This document shows positions 6,830 through 13,997 of a stretch of 17,046 nucleotides of DNA, in pieces. The notes under the pieces were generated by a model. That model worked only from the letters and a program-made list of their open reading frames with translations. It was not told the origin of the DNA and ran no database searches. Location of the stretch: assembly GCA_003660555.1 (NCBI GenBank), contig QMUK01000017.1:1-17046 (forward strand), in the 5' to 3' direction. A program made the position numbers and the translations under genes. Source of the DNA: Thermococci archaeon. Its GTDB lineage: Archaea; Hadarchaeota; B88-G9. Position 1 is the first letter of the stretch. Every line of letters begins with the position of its first letter.

Positions 6830-7112
6830 CGGGGATGAACTGAAAGTCAGGATACCTAGGGAGGGAGAGGTACTCGGAATAGTGACGCAGATGTTGGGAG
6901 CAAATCATCTAAGGGTGATTTGCCAAGACGGGTACGAGAGAACCTGCAGAATTCCAGGGAAACTCAGGAAAAGGAGATGGATAAAGGAAGGAGATGTAGT
7001 CCTAGTAAAGCCCTGGGTAGTCCAAACCGATGAGAGAGGAGACGTAATTTGGAGATACTCTCAGACAGAAGCGAATTGGCTTAGAAGAAGAGGATTCTTG
7101 AAATTAGAATGA
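6801..7112 (+). CDS. eif1a: Translation initiation factor aIF1A
   Basis: An OB-fold factor that binds the A site of the small ribosomal subunit and helps start-codon selection. The body is classic: KVRIPREGEVLGIVTQMLGANHLRV, CRIPGKLRKRRWIKEGDVVLVKPW, and the tail TEANWLRRRGFL. No ATG is available in frame. I chose TTG 6801, which gives the usual short basic N-terminus (RKGKRRESNGDE) and has AGGTGGG seven bases upstream; GTG 6789 is the alternative. Either start lies inside the Pcc1-like gene, an overlap of about 29 or 41 bases. Confidence 0.95.
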   Translation: MRKGKRRESNGDELKVRIPREGEVLGIVTQMLGANHLRVICQDGYERTCRIPGKLRKRRWIKEGDVVLVKPWVVQTDERGDVIWRYSQTEANWLRRRGFLKLE

Positions 7113-7116
7113 GTTA

Positions 7117-7125
7117 GAGGTGATC
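7117..7125 (+). promoter_or_regulatory. Ribosome binding site that decides the RIO1 start
   Basis: GAGGTGATC is a nine-base match to the usual archaeal 16S 3'-end complement. It covers the possible GTG start at 7120 and sits three bases before TTG 7129, which argues for the TTG. The same GGTGAT core stands three bases before the ATGs of the KH gene (7900) and Top6B (8480). Confidence 0.6.
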
Positions 7126-7128
7126 TTC

Positions 7129-7899
7129 TTGCCTGAGGACATAGATAGAGTAGAAGAATTGATAGATAGAGAGAGGATGAAGGAAAAAGATTCAGACCTA
7201 CTCAAGATAATAGACGGAGTATTTGATAAGTCCACTCTCATGGCTCTCTATGACCTAGTCAATCACGGAGTATTCGAAGTGCTCCAAGGAGTAATAAGCA
7301 CTGGTAAAGAAGCACACGTATTCAGGGCACTTGATAAGAACGGGGATTACTTAGCGGTCAAGATATTCAGAACTGCTACAACAGATTTTCGAGATAGCAT
7401 ATGGAAGTACATAGACGGAGACCCGAGATTCACAAATATAAGGAAGAATAAATGGTATCTGATGAAGTTATGGGCGAAGAAAGAGTACAAAAATCTAAGA
7501 AGGGCTTATGATTCTGGAATAAGAGTTCCCGAGCCAATAAGGGTATCAGGCAACGTTCTAGTAATGGAATTCATTGGAGACAACGGAAATCCAGCACCAC
7601 TAATGAAGGATTCCCCCCCAGAGGATCCAGAGGAGACCTTTCATCTTCTGATCAGATACCTCAGGAAACTCTACTGGGATGCCGAGTTAGTTCACGGAGA
7701 CATTAGCGAATACAACGTGATGATGTGGGACAATCCCGTACTAATAGACTTCTCTCAAGGGGTGCTGAAGAGACACCCAGCTTCTGCCCCCCTCCTTAGA
7801 AGAGATATACAGAATCTGGTGAGATATTTCAGCAAACTCGGAGTAGAGACAGGAGATCCAATGGACATATTCTCAGACATCGTCGAAGAAGGTGATTGA
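7129..7899 (+). CDS. rio1: RIO1-family atypical serine protein kinase
   Basis: An atypical kinase/ATPase needed in small-subunit rRNA maturation. Seen in order (256 aa numbering): nucleotide loop STGKEA (57-62), AVK with Lys78, the RIO1 insert RTATTDFRDSIWKYIDGDPRF (81-101), MEFIGDNG hinge (146-153), catalytic HGDISEYN (189-196) and metal-binding IDFSQG (206-211). The STGKEA loop and the TTDF/GDPRF insert identify RIO1, not RIO2. Length is typical. The gene lies between aIF1A and the Dim2-type KH gene, fitting 30S maturation; its last codons carry that gene's ribosome binding site. Confidence 0.96.
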   Translation: MPEDIDRVEELIDRERMKEKDSDLLKIIDGVFDKSTLMALYDLVNHGVFEVLQGVISTGKEAHVFRALDKNGDYLAVKIFRTATTDFRDSIWKYIDGDPRFTNIRKNKWYLMKLWAKKEYKNLRRAYDSGIRVPEPIRVSGNVLVMEFIGDNGNPAPLMKDSPPEDPEETFHLLIRYLRKLYWDAELVHGDISEYNVMMWDNPVLIDFSQGVLKRHPASAPLLRRDIQNLVRYFSKLGVETGDPMDIFSDIVEEGD

Positions 7900-8460
7900 A
7901 TGTGGGATTATAGAGAATACCTTAGGATTCCAAGGGAAAGGGTAGGGTTAGTAATAGGAGAAGGAGGAAAAGTCAAGAAAGAAATAGAAAGGCTAACCAG
8001 TACCAAGATAACAGTTAGCAGTGACGGAGAAGTAATAATAGAGCCGAAAGGAGAGTTAGATGATCCTCTAGCTGTATGGAAGGCCAGAGATGTTATAAGG
8101 GCTATAGCCAGAGGCTTCTCCCCCGAAAAAGCAATGGACATAGTCAAAAAAGATCTAGTTCTAGAGATAATAAATCTTGAGGAATTTTTAAGTACTAGGA
8201 AGGCCATAACGAGACAGAAGGCTAGAGTAATTGGTAGAGAAGGAAAAGCAAAGGCGAAAATAGAGGAAACAACTGGGACTAGTATTTCCATACATGGCAA
8301 GACAGTTTCCATAATAGGCCAGCCCGAAGAGGTGGAATTGGCAAGAGAAGCGATAATCAAGCTATTGAGAGGCTCACCGCATGGTTCAGTTTATAAATAT
8401 TTAGAGAGAAGAAAGAGAGAGCTTAAAGGAAAGAAACTCCTTTCAATGTGGGAATACTGA
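7900..8460 (+). CDS. Dim2/Pno1-type KH-domain RNA-binding protein
   Basis: A 186 aa protein with two KH domains, the archaeal counterpart of Dim2/Pno1, which binds the 3' end of small-subunit rRNA and helps its processing. KH1 (residues 4-70) carries the loop GEGG in RERVGLVIGEGGKVKKEI; KH2 (roughly 75-165) carries GREG in QKARVIGREGKAKAKI. The linker DPLAVWKARDVIRAIARGFSPEKA and the tail GSPHGSVYKYLERR are family features. ATG 7900 follows the RIO1 TGA with no gap, and its GGTGAT site lies inside the last RIO1 codons, so translation is probably coupled. The co-operon with RIO1 matches their joint role in eukaryotes. Confidence 0.93.
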   Translation: MWDYREYLRIPRERVGLVIGEGGKVKKEIERLTSTKITVSSDGEVIIEPKGELDDPLAVWKARDVIRAIARGFSPEKAMDIVKKDLVLEIINLEEFLSTRKAITRQKARVIGREGKAKAKIEETTGTSISIHGKTVSIIGQPEEVELAREAIIKLLRGSPHGSVYKYLERRKRELKGKKLLSMWEY

Positions 8461-8479
8461 TCCTTGATAGGGTGATTCA

Positions 8480-10261
8480 ATGGCCCTAGCTGACGAATTA
8501 TTCAGAGAATTCAGATCAATGAGTGTTAGTGAATTCTTCAGGAAGAACGCAGCTATGCTGGGATACACAGGCAGGATAAGGTCTCTGACTACCATAGTTC
8601 ACGAAGGAGTGACTAACGCCATAGACGCTGGAGAGGAGTGCGGAAAACTCCCAAACGTCTACATAAGAATAGAAAACTTAGGAGATGGTGGTAGATACAG
8701 GATAACTATAGAAGACAACGCATCTGGAATCCCAGAGAAGTACATCCCAGAGGTATTCGGAAAGATGTTGGCTGGAAGCAAGGCCCATAGAAACATGCAG
8801 AGCAGAGGCCAGCAGGGATTGGGTATAAGCGGGGCAGTACTATTCTGTCAGACTTCTTCTGGAAAACCCGTGAGGGTAATAAGCTCTACCGGAGAGAAGG
8901 GGATTATAGCTGAAGTCATGATAGATGTTGAGAAGAATAAGGGAAAAGTCTCAAAAAAGGAAGAATTTGATCCGAAGGGGTGGATGGGAACTAGAGTAGA
9001 AATGGAAGCGAAGGGAGTCTCCTATAACAGATCGAAGTACGGGGCTTTCAATTATTTGAGATTGACCTCATTAGCGAATCCTCACGTCCAGATAGAATTG
9101 ATAGAGCCAGATGGGACCAAAGTGCTTTTCGAAAGAGTGACTGAAGAATTGCCGAAACCTCCGAAGGAAGTCAAACCACACCCATATGGAATAACTGCTG
9201 ATGATTTACTTAGATTAGCCAGAGAGAAAGGAGGAGAGAGGAAGTCACTTAAGACAATTCTGGTAAAGGAGCTCTCAAGGTTCAGTGATAAGAGGGTCAG
9301 GGAGCTCAAGGAGAAAATGGCTCTCATTCTACTTTCAAGAAAACTAGAAACCCAAATAGAAGACTTAGACAAATATTTGAGTGAAATACAGGACGAAGAG
9401 GAGAAAAGAAGAATAAAGAAGATCTACTCAGGATTCCTCTCTCAGGCAGCTAAGATACTCAGAAAAGAAGCCAGATACTTAAATTGGGAGGAGGCAGATC
9501 TAATAGTAAATGCTTTCTCTAGGATGAAGCTCCTAGCTCCGCCTACAGAGGGACTAAGCCCGATAGGGGAAGAGAACATAAGTAGAACGATGAAAGCAGT
9601 TTTAAATCCAGAATTCGTTGCCTGTGTCACTAGGCCACCTAAGACCTATAGGGGAGGAATACCGTTCCAAGTGGAAGTAGGCATAGCATATGGGGGGCAA
9701 GTAGACGAGGAGGGAATAGAGGTATTCAGGTTCGCCAATAGGACTCCATTACTATTCGACAGGGGAGGTTGCGCTATAACTGAGGCGGTGAAATCCATAG
9801 ATTGGAAGAGATATGGAATAGACCCAAACAAGGATAAAGTAGCCCTTTTAGTGAACATAGTCTCGGTGCACATCCCTTACACATCAACGGGGAAGCAAGC
9901 AATAGCGGACGTTCCGGAGATATCCAAGGAAATAAGATTGGCAGTTATGGAAGTAGCTAGGAAGCTCATGAGATATGTAAAGAGAAAGAAGAGGGAAATG
10001 GAGAAGGAAGCCAAGATGAAAGCCCTTCTCAAGTACGTTCCGGAAGTGGCAAAGGCCATGTCTAGGCTAACAGGAGCGTCTGAGGAGGAAATAGAAACTG
10101 AGCTATCCGAGTTAATATCCAAGAAGTATTTATCATCAGAGGATTTCAGCGAAGAAGAGAGAGAAGAAGCTATTAAAAAAGAAGAAAAGGTAATTCTAAT
10201 TAGTAATGGTGGTGGTTTAGATGAAGGTAGCAGAAAAGAGGCTGAGACAACTCGGGAATAG
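8480..10261 (+). CDS. top6B: Type IIB DNA topoisomerase VI subunit B (ATPase)
   Basis: The GHKL-type ATPase subunit of topoisomerase VI, which captures and passes a duplex through the break made by subunit A. The N-terminal ATPase shows the N-box HEGVTNAIDAGEE (catalytic Glu and Mg-binding Asn kept), EDNASGIP, and the hallmark FGKMLAGSK...QSRGQQGLGISGAVL. A helical middle region follows, then the transducer domain with the TSTGKQAIA switch-lysine loop. At 593 aa it is in the upper family range, with an acidic C-terminal extension after about residue 530. The second ATPase motif reads DNASG where DxGxG is usual. ATG 8480 has GGTGAT three bases upstream; the end overlaps Top6A by 41 bases. Confidence 0.97.
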   Translation: MALADELFREFRSMSVSEFFRKNAAMLGYTGRIRSLTTIVHEGVTNAIDAGEECGKLPNVYIRIENLGDGGRYRITIEDNASGIPEKYIPEVFGKMLAGSKAHRNMQSRGQQGLGISGAVLFCQTSSGKPVRVISSTGEKGIIAEVMIDVEKNKGKVSKKEEFDPKGWMGTRVEMEAKGVSYNRSKYGAFNYLRLTSLANPHVQIELIEPDGTKVLFERVTEELPKPPKEVKPHPYGITADDLLRLAREKGGERKSLKTILVKELSRFSDKRVRELKEKMALILLSRKLETQIEDLDKYLSEIQDEEEKRRIKKIYSGFLSQAAKILRKEARYLNWEEADLIVNAFSRMKLLAPPTEGLSPIGEENISRTMKAVLNPEFVACVTRPPKTYRGGIPFQVEVGIAYGGQVDEEGIEVFRFANRTPLLFDRGGCAITEAVKSIDWKRYGIDPNKDKVALLVNIVSVHIPYTSTGKQAIADVPEISKEIRLAVMEVARKLMRYVKRKKREMEKEAKMKALLKYVPEVAKAMSRLTGASEEEIETELSELISKKYLSSEDFSEEEREEAIKKEEKVILISNGGGLDEGSRKEAETTRE

Positions 10262-11306
10262 GATGCTTCAGGAATTAAAGAGAGGAAATTCCCCATACAT
10301 AGAGATCCCTGTAAGAGCTTTGGGGAACGTTTACTTCGACTCTGAGAGGAGACTACTCCAGTTAGGGGAAAAGAGTGGAAGGAGATACTTCCTGAACCTA
10401 GCTCACGCTAAGAAGTTCATGCAGACTCTTTTGGTAGCCTCCTACTGTTTGGAATTGATACAAAAGGGAAAGCACGCTAGTCTCAGAGATGTATACTATG
10501 CTCTGAAGAGGAATCTTCCGAATTCCAAAGAAGTAACCTTTCAGGATCAATCCGAATCAAATCCAGTAATAGAGGATCTAGAAGTATCACTCAACCTTCT
10601 GAGGGAGGAGCTACACATTTCCGCAGACAGAAAAGGCTACCTAATAGGGAACATAGTGCTCAGAGAGAGAGTGGTAGACGAGACCTTTGAGATAGATGCC
10701 TCGCAACTCGGGACAGGAGGTTGGGGAATCCCAAGCAACGTCGAGGAAATAGAATTCCTAGACATACAAGCAGATTACGTGCTGGTAATAGAAACTGGAG
10801 CGATGTTCGAGAGATTAGCAGAAGAGAGATTCTGGAAAAAGAACAACTGCCTCATGGTAGCCACTAAGGGTCAGCCTAGCAGGGGGACTAGGAGGTTAAT
10901 ACATAGGCTTTACTACGAGGCCAATTTACCAGTTTACGTCTTCACAGACGGAGATCCATATGGCTGGTACATATACAGTGTGATAAAACAAGGAAGCATA
11001 AATCTGGCCTATCTATCAGAGAAACTAGGAACTCCAGATGCCAAGTTCCTCGGAGTCACCATGAGCGACGTTGACAAATACAATTTGCACGGACAAGTCC
11101 ACAAACTAAAAGAGGGAGACATAAAAAGAGCCAAGGAGCTGAAGGACTACCCCTGGTTCAAAAACGAAGAGTGGCAAAGGGAGATAAACCTCATGTTGGA
11201 GAAGAAGATACGTATAGAGCAACAGGCTTTTAGCAGCAAGAGTTTGGAGTACGTAGCAGAAGTTTATCTTCCAGAGAAAATAGAGAAGGAGGACTTCCTA
11301 CCCTAG
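10221..11306 (+). CDS. top6A: Type IIB DNA topoisomerase VI subunit A (Spo11-like)
   Basis: The DNA-cleaving subunit of topoisomerase VI, homologous to meiotic Spo11. The winged-helix domain contains SLRDVYYALKRN with Tyr92-Tyr93, of which Tyr93 aligns with the nucleophile that links to the 5' DNA end. The Toprim domain shows VLVIETGAMFERL (metal-binding Glu) and FTDGDPYGWYIY with Asp243 and Asp245. The C-terminal core DAKFLGVTMSDVDKYNL is also typical, and 361 aa is the normal length. ATG 10221 lies inside the end of Top6B, preceded by GGTGGTGG, so the two subunits are probably made in coupled amounts. Confidence 0.97.
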   Translation: MKVAEKRLRQLGNRMLQELKRGNSPYIEIPVRALGNVYFDSERRLLQLGEKSGRRYFLNLAHAKKFMQTLLVASYCLELIQKGKHASLRDVYYALKRNLPNSKEVTFQDQSESNPVIEDLEVSLNLLREELHISADRKGYLIGNIVLRERVVDETFEIDASQLGTGGWGIPSNVEEIEFLDIQADYVLVIETGAMFERLAEERFWKKNNCLMVATKGQPSRGTRRLIHRLYYEANLPVYVFTDGDPYGWYIYSVIKQGSINLAYLSEKLGTPDAKFLGVTMSDVDKYNLHGQVHKLKEGDIKRAKELKDYPWFKNEEWQREINLMLEKKIRIEQQAFSSKSLEYVAEVYLPEKIEKEDFLP

Positions 11307-11315
11307 GGGATTCCC

Positions 11316-11744
11316 ATGAGGGTATTAGTTGCTGGAGTCTTTGATCTCTTGCATCCCGGCCACCTCTACTTTTTGAGGAGAGCAAAGGAAATGGGGAGAG
11401 AGCTAATAGTGATAATAGCTAGGGACGAGATAGTCCTAAAGGAAAAGGGAAGACATCCAGTGATTCCAGAGAAACAAAGGAGAGAAATGGTTGAAGGACT
11501 CAAGCCAGTTGATAGGGCCATACTTGGGGACAAAGAAGACTTTCTGAGACCTGTAGAAGAAATAAATCCAGATTTAATAGTTTTGGGACCAAATCAAGAG
11601 GTAAACGAAGATGAATTACTCAAAAAACTCAGAGAGAGAGGAATGAAATCCAAAATCGTGAGAATAAATGAGAAGTATGAATGCGAGCTGAACAGTTCTT
11701 CTAAGATAATAAGTAGGGTCCTAGAGTTATTCGGAAGGGATTAG
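11316..11744 (+). CDS. ribL: Archaeal FAD synthetase RibL (FMN adenylyltransferase)
   Basis: A small nucleotidyltransferase of the glycerol-3-phosphate cytidylyltransferase group that transfers AMP from ATP to FMN, making FAD. The 142 aa protein shows GVFDLLHPGH (residues 7-16, with the two catalytic His), IARDEIVLKEKGRHPVIPEKQR, ALKPVDRAILG-like GLKPVDRAILG, PDLIVLGPNQ and the C-terminal SSSKII. The RDE and ILG contexts and the cysteine near the C-terminus resemble Methanocaldococcus RibL more than a lipid-type cytidylyltransferase. It sits nine bases after Top6A and directly before the DUF1614 gene. The other flavin gene in the window, ribH, is about 3 kb away on the other strand. Confidence 0.88.
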   Translation: MRVLVAGVFDLLHPGHLYFLRRAKEMGRELIVIIARDEIVLKEKGRHPVIPEKQRREMVEGLKPVDRAILGDKEDFLRPVEEINPDLIVLGPNQEVNEDELLKKLRERGMKSKIVRINEKYECELNSSSKIISRVLELFGRD

Positions 11745-11745
11745 T

Positions 11746-12459
11746 TTGATCAGATATCACTTACCTATGCACAAGAGGATACTACTACTCTTCTTACTGG
11801 TTTCCTTCTCTTATCTCATGATACTTTTCCTAATGGGAGGATTCTCGAGACTTTTCGAGTCAATAGGACTAAATAGAGGGGAGTCTCTCTTTATAGCAAC
11901 ACTCATACTCTTCTTGTCTTTGGCACTGAGTGGAGTAAATGTCCCAATACTCGAATTGGAAAGGGAGTGTTTCGTTCCCTCTGAGAGATTCATAGTCTTT
12001 TTCGGGATACCATATCCAATTCCAGAATTCAAGAGGGAGAGAACGGTAATTGCAATAAATTTGGGTGGAGCCCTCATACCCATATTAGTTTCTATTTATT
12101 TACTCCCATTCATGCTTAAGGAGATAGGGATACTGCCTATAATTCTATCTTTGGGATTCGTCTCCCTAGTGAGTTTCTCTGTTTCCAGAGTAATTCCAGG
12201 GGTGGGAATAGTCACTCCAGCACTTGTCCCACCAATGAGTTCTGCTCTAATTTCCTCTGCATTTGGAGAAGTGGCAGTTCCTTTAGCTTACTTCTCCGGA
12301 ACCATGGGCACCCTAATAGGAGCAGACGTAATGAGGCTAATTTCAGAGTGGAGTAAGATAAACTCCCCTCTAGTTAGTATAGGGGGAGCAGGAACCTTTG
12401 ACGGAATATACCTGACCGGAGTGATCTCCATAGCATTGGTCTCATTCATTTCTCCCTAA
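11746..12459 (+). CDS. DUF1614 integral membrane protein
   Basis: A 237 aa membrane protein of unknown function that fits the DUF1614 family, best seen in the C-terminal SIGGAGTFDGIYLTG block and the VIPGVGIVTPALVPP segment. About seven hydrophobic segments can be placed near residues 10-30, 45-68, 98-120, 124-145, 150-172, 175-195 and 213-235. The start is TTG 11746, one base after the RibL stop, giving the usual short N-terminus before the first helix; ATG 11767 is possible. Conserved polar residues within the helices hint at a transporter or a membrane enzyme, but nothing here decides it. Confidence 0.82.
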   Translation: MIRYHLPMHKRILLLFLLVSFSYLMILFLMGGFSRLFESIGLNRGESLFIATLILFLSLALSGVNVPILELERECFVPSERFIVFFGIPYPIPEFKRERTVIAINLGGALIPILVSIYLLPFMLKEIGILPIILSLGFVSLVSFSVSRVIPGVGIVTPALVPPMSSALISSAFGEVAVPLAYFSGTMGTLIGADVMRLISEWSKINSPLVSIGGAGTFDGIYLTGVISIALVSFISP

Positions 12460-12462
12460 GTA

Positions 12463-12475
12463 ACACACTGTGTGT
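12463..12475. repeat. Short inverted repeat after the long plus-strand gene cluster
   Basis: ACACAC-T-GTGTGT lies just after the DUF1614 stop. It could form a five-pair hairpin with a three-base loop. A pyrimidine-rich stretch follows but no clear T run, so terminator function is uncertain. Confidence 0.35.
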
Positions 12476-12541
12476 CTCCTTACCACTACTATCTCATTGC
12501 TTAGAGACTTCTCCCCTTCTCCATAAATAGTGGAATACATC

Positions 12542-12550
12542 TTATAATAA
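12542..12550 (+). promoter_or_regulatory. Possible TATA box for the IPCT/DIPPS gene
   Basis: TTATAATAA is the best TATA-like element in the 221-base spacer 12460-12680. A start site about 26 bases on, near 12572, would leave a leader of about 108 bases before the TTG at 12681. The leader contains CTGGT...ACCAG (12610-12629), a possible five-pair stem, and the ribosome site GGGGGAG at 12671-12677. No gene or tRNA is seen in the spacer. Confidence 0.4.
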
Positions 12551-12680
12551 ACGAACTCCAGCCTCTAAGTTATCCATTGAGAAAAAACACGAGGTAGAGC
12601 AAAACTTGCTGGTGCAGTGTTCAACCAGAGTGTGAGATAGTTTTTTCTCCGTTGAAATCTCTAAGCAGACGGGGGAGTCC

Positions 12681-13997
12681 TTGAAGGCTGTAATCCTAGC
12701 AGCAGGCAGAGGAAGTAGATTAGGGGAATTAACTAAGGAGAGACCGAAGGGATTAGTGAAACTCCTTGGATTGACATTACTAGAAAGGGCAATACTCTCT
12801 GCTAAGGAAGGCGGAGTAGAGGACTTCGTCATAGTAATCGGATACAAGGGAGAGAAAATAAGAGAGGAGATTGGAGATGGAAAGAGATACTCCGCGAGGA
12901 TAAGATACGTGGAAAACGAGGAATGGGAAAAAGGAAATGGTCTCTCTTTGCTGAAAGCTAGAGATCACCTATCATCAGAGAGCAGATTCATAATAATGAT
13001 GTGCGACCACGTTTTCGATCCCAGTGCTATTAAAAAACTAGTTAATTTCAAAGAGGAATATCCCTTTGTCCTCCTAGTTGACAGAGACCTATCGAGAGAC
13101 ACCGGAGAAGCGACTAGGGTTAAGCTGAGTAACAACTTAGTCATAGACATAGGAAAGGGATTGAAGGAATATCAAGCCTTAGATTGCGGGCTAATGCTAT
13201 CTACTCCCGAGATATTTCGTGCCATAGAGGAAAGCTTGAAGGTTGGAGACGACTCTCTCTCCGGGGGAATAAGAGTTCTCTCCAAGAAAGGAGGAGTTAG
13301 AGCTCTAGAAATAGATGGATTCTGGATGGACATAGATACTCCAGAGAACTTGTCTGAAGCGGAAAGGACACTACTCAATAGTTTGACTAAACCCGAAGAT
13401 GGAATAATATCGAGGTCAATAAACAGAAGGATATCCACTAGGATATCTGCCCTAATCCTGAAGAAATGGGGAAGAGTTAATCCAAACCTAATATCTGCTT
13501 TTAGTTTTCTAATAGCAATTTCATCATCTATTTTATTTGCTATTGGGTCACTAGCACTCGGAGGAATACTAGCTCAGACCTCTTCCATAATAGACGGTTG
13601 CGATGGAGAAGTTGCGAGGCTTGGATTCAGGAGATCAAAGTTCGGGGCTTGGTTGGATTCACTATTAGACAGAATAGCGGATTTCTCTATGATATTTGGT
13701 CTTTCATGGGGCTATTGGGAGCTAGCTCATGACCAAGTGGTTTGGCCTCTCTGCTTTCTATCCCTAATGGGAACTTTCCTAATAAGCTACACCGGAAGTA
13801 AGTATGAACTAGATTTCGGGGAATTGGCTGTGTTCTCAAGAGTAGATGCTACCAGAGACGTCAGGATCTTTCTCCTCATGATAGGGGCAATACTGGGAAG
13901 ACCAATAGAGACCCTACTCCTCTTGGCCGTAATAACGAATTCAATGGTAATTAGGAGAATCCTAATCACTTGGAAGAGGTGGAGGGAATCCCCCTGA
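12681..13997 (+). CDS. Bifunctional CTP:inositol-1-phosphate cytidylyltransferase / di-myo-inositol-phosphate-phosphate synthase
   Basis: A fused enzyme for the thermoprotective solute di-myo-inositol phosphate. The soluble N-terminal domain (about residues 1-235) activates inositol-1-phosphate with CTP: it shows LAAGRGSRLGELTKERPKGL (6-25), metal-binding Asp109 in MCDHVFD, and DGFWMDIDTPE. The C-terminal membrane domain condenses CDP-inositol with a second inositol phosphate; its CDP-alcohol phosphotransferase signature is complete (Asp308-Gly309, Ala312-Arg313, Gly322, Asp326, Asp330), with hydrophobic helices on both sides. At 438 aa it matches fused homologues. The start is TTG 12681 with GGGGGAG upstream. 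The last 32 bases overlap the end of the convergent gene. Phosphatase and inositol-phosphate synthase genes of the pathway are not in the window. Confidence 0.92.
   Translation: MKAVILAAGRGSRLGELTKERPKGLVKLLGLTLLERAILSAKEGGVEDFVIVIGYKGEKIREEIGDGKRYSARIRYVENEEWEKGNGLSLLKARDHLSSESRFIIMMCDHVFDPSAIKKLVNFKEEYPFVLLVDRDLSRDTGEATRVKLSNNLVIDIGKGLKEYQALDCGLMLSTPEIFRAIEESLKVGDDSLSGGIRVLSKKGGVRALEIDGFWMDIDTPENLSEAERTLLNSLTKPEDGIISRSINRRISTRISALILKKWGRVNPNLISAFSFLIAISSSILFAIGSLALGGILAQTSSIIDGCDGEVARLGFRRSKFGAWLDSLLDRIADFSMIFGLSWGYWELAHDQVVWPLCFLSLMGTFLISYTGSKYELDFGELAVFSRVDATRDVRIFLLMIGAILGRPIETLLLLAVITNSMVIRRILITWKRWRESP

Noticed and set aside
12460-12480. ACACACTGTGTGT as a factor-independent terminator
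   Set aside because: The stem is short and no T run follows; kept only as a low-confidence repeat.
12542-12847. Minus-strand frame of 101 codons across the spacer before IPCT/DIPPS
   Set aside because: More than half is antisense to the nucleotidyltransferase domain, with no motif and no promoter in the right place.
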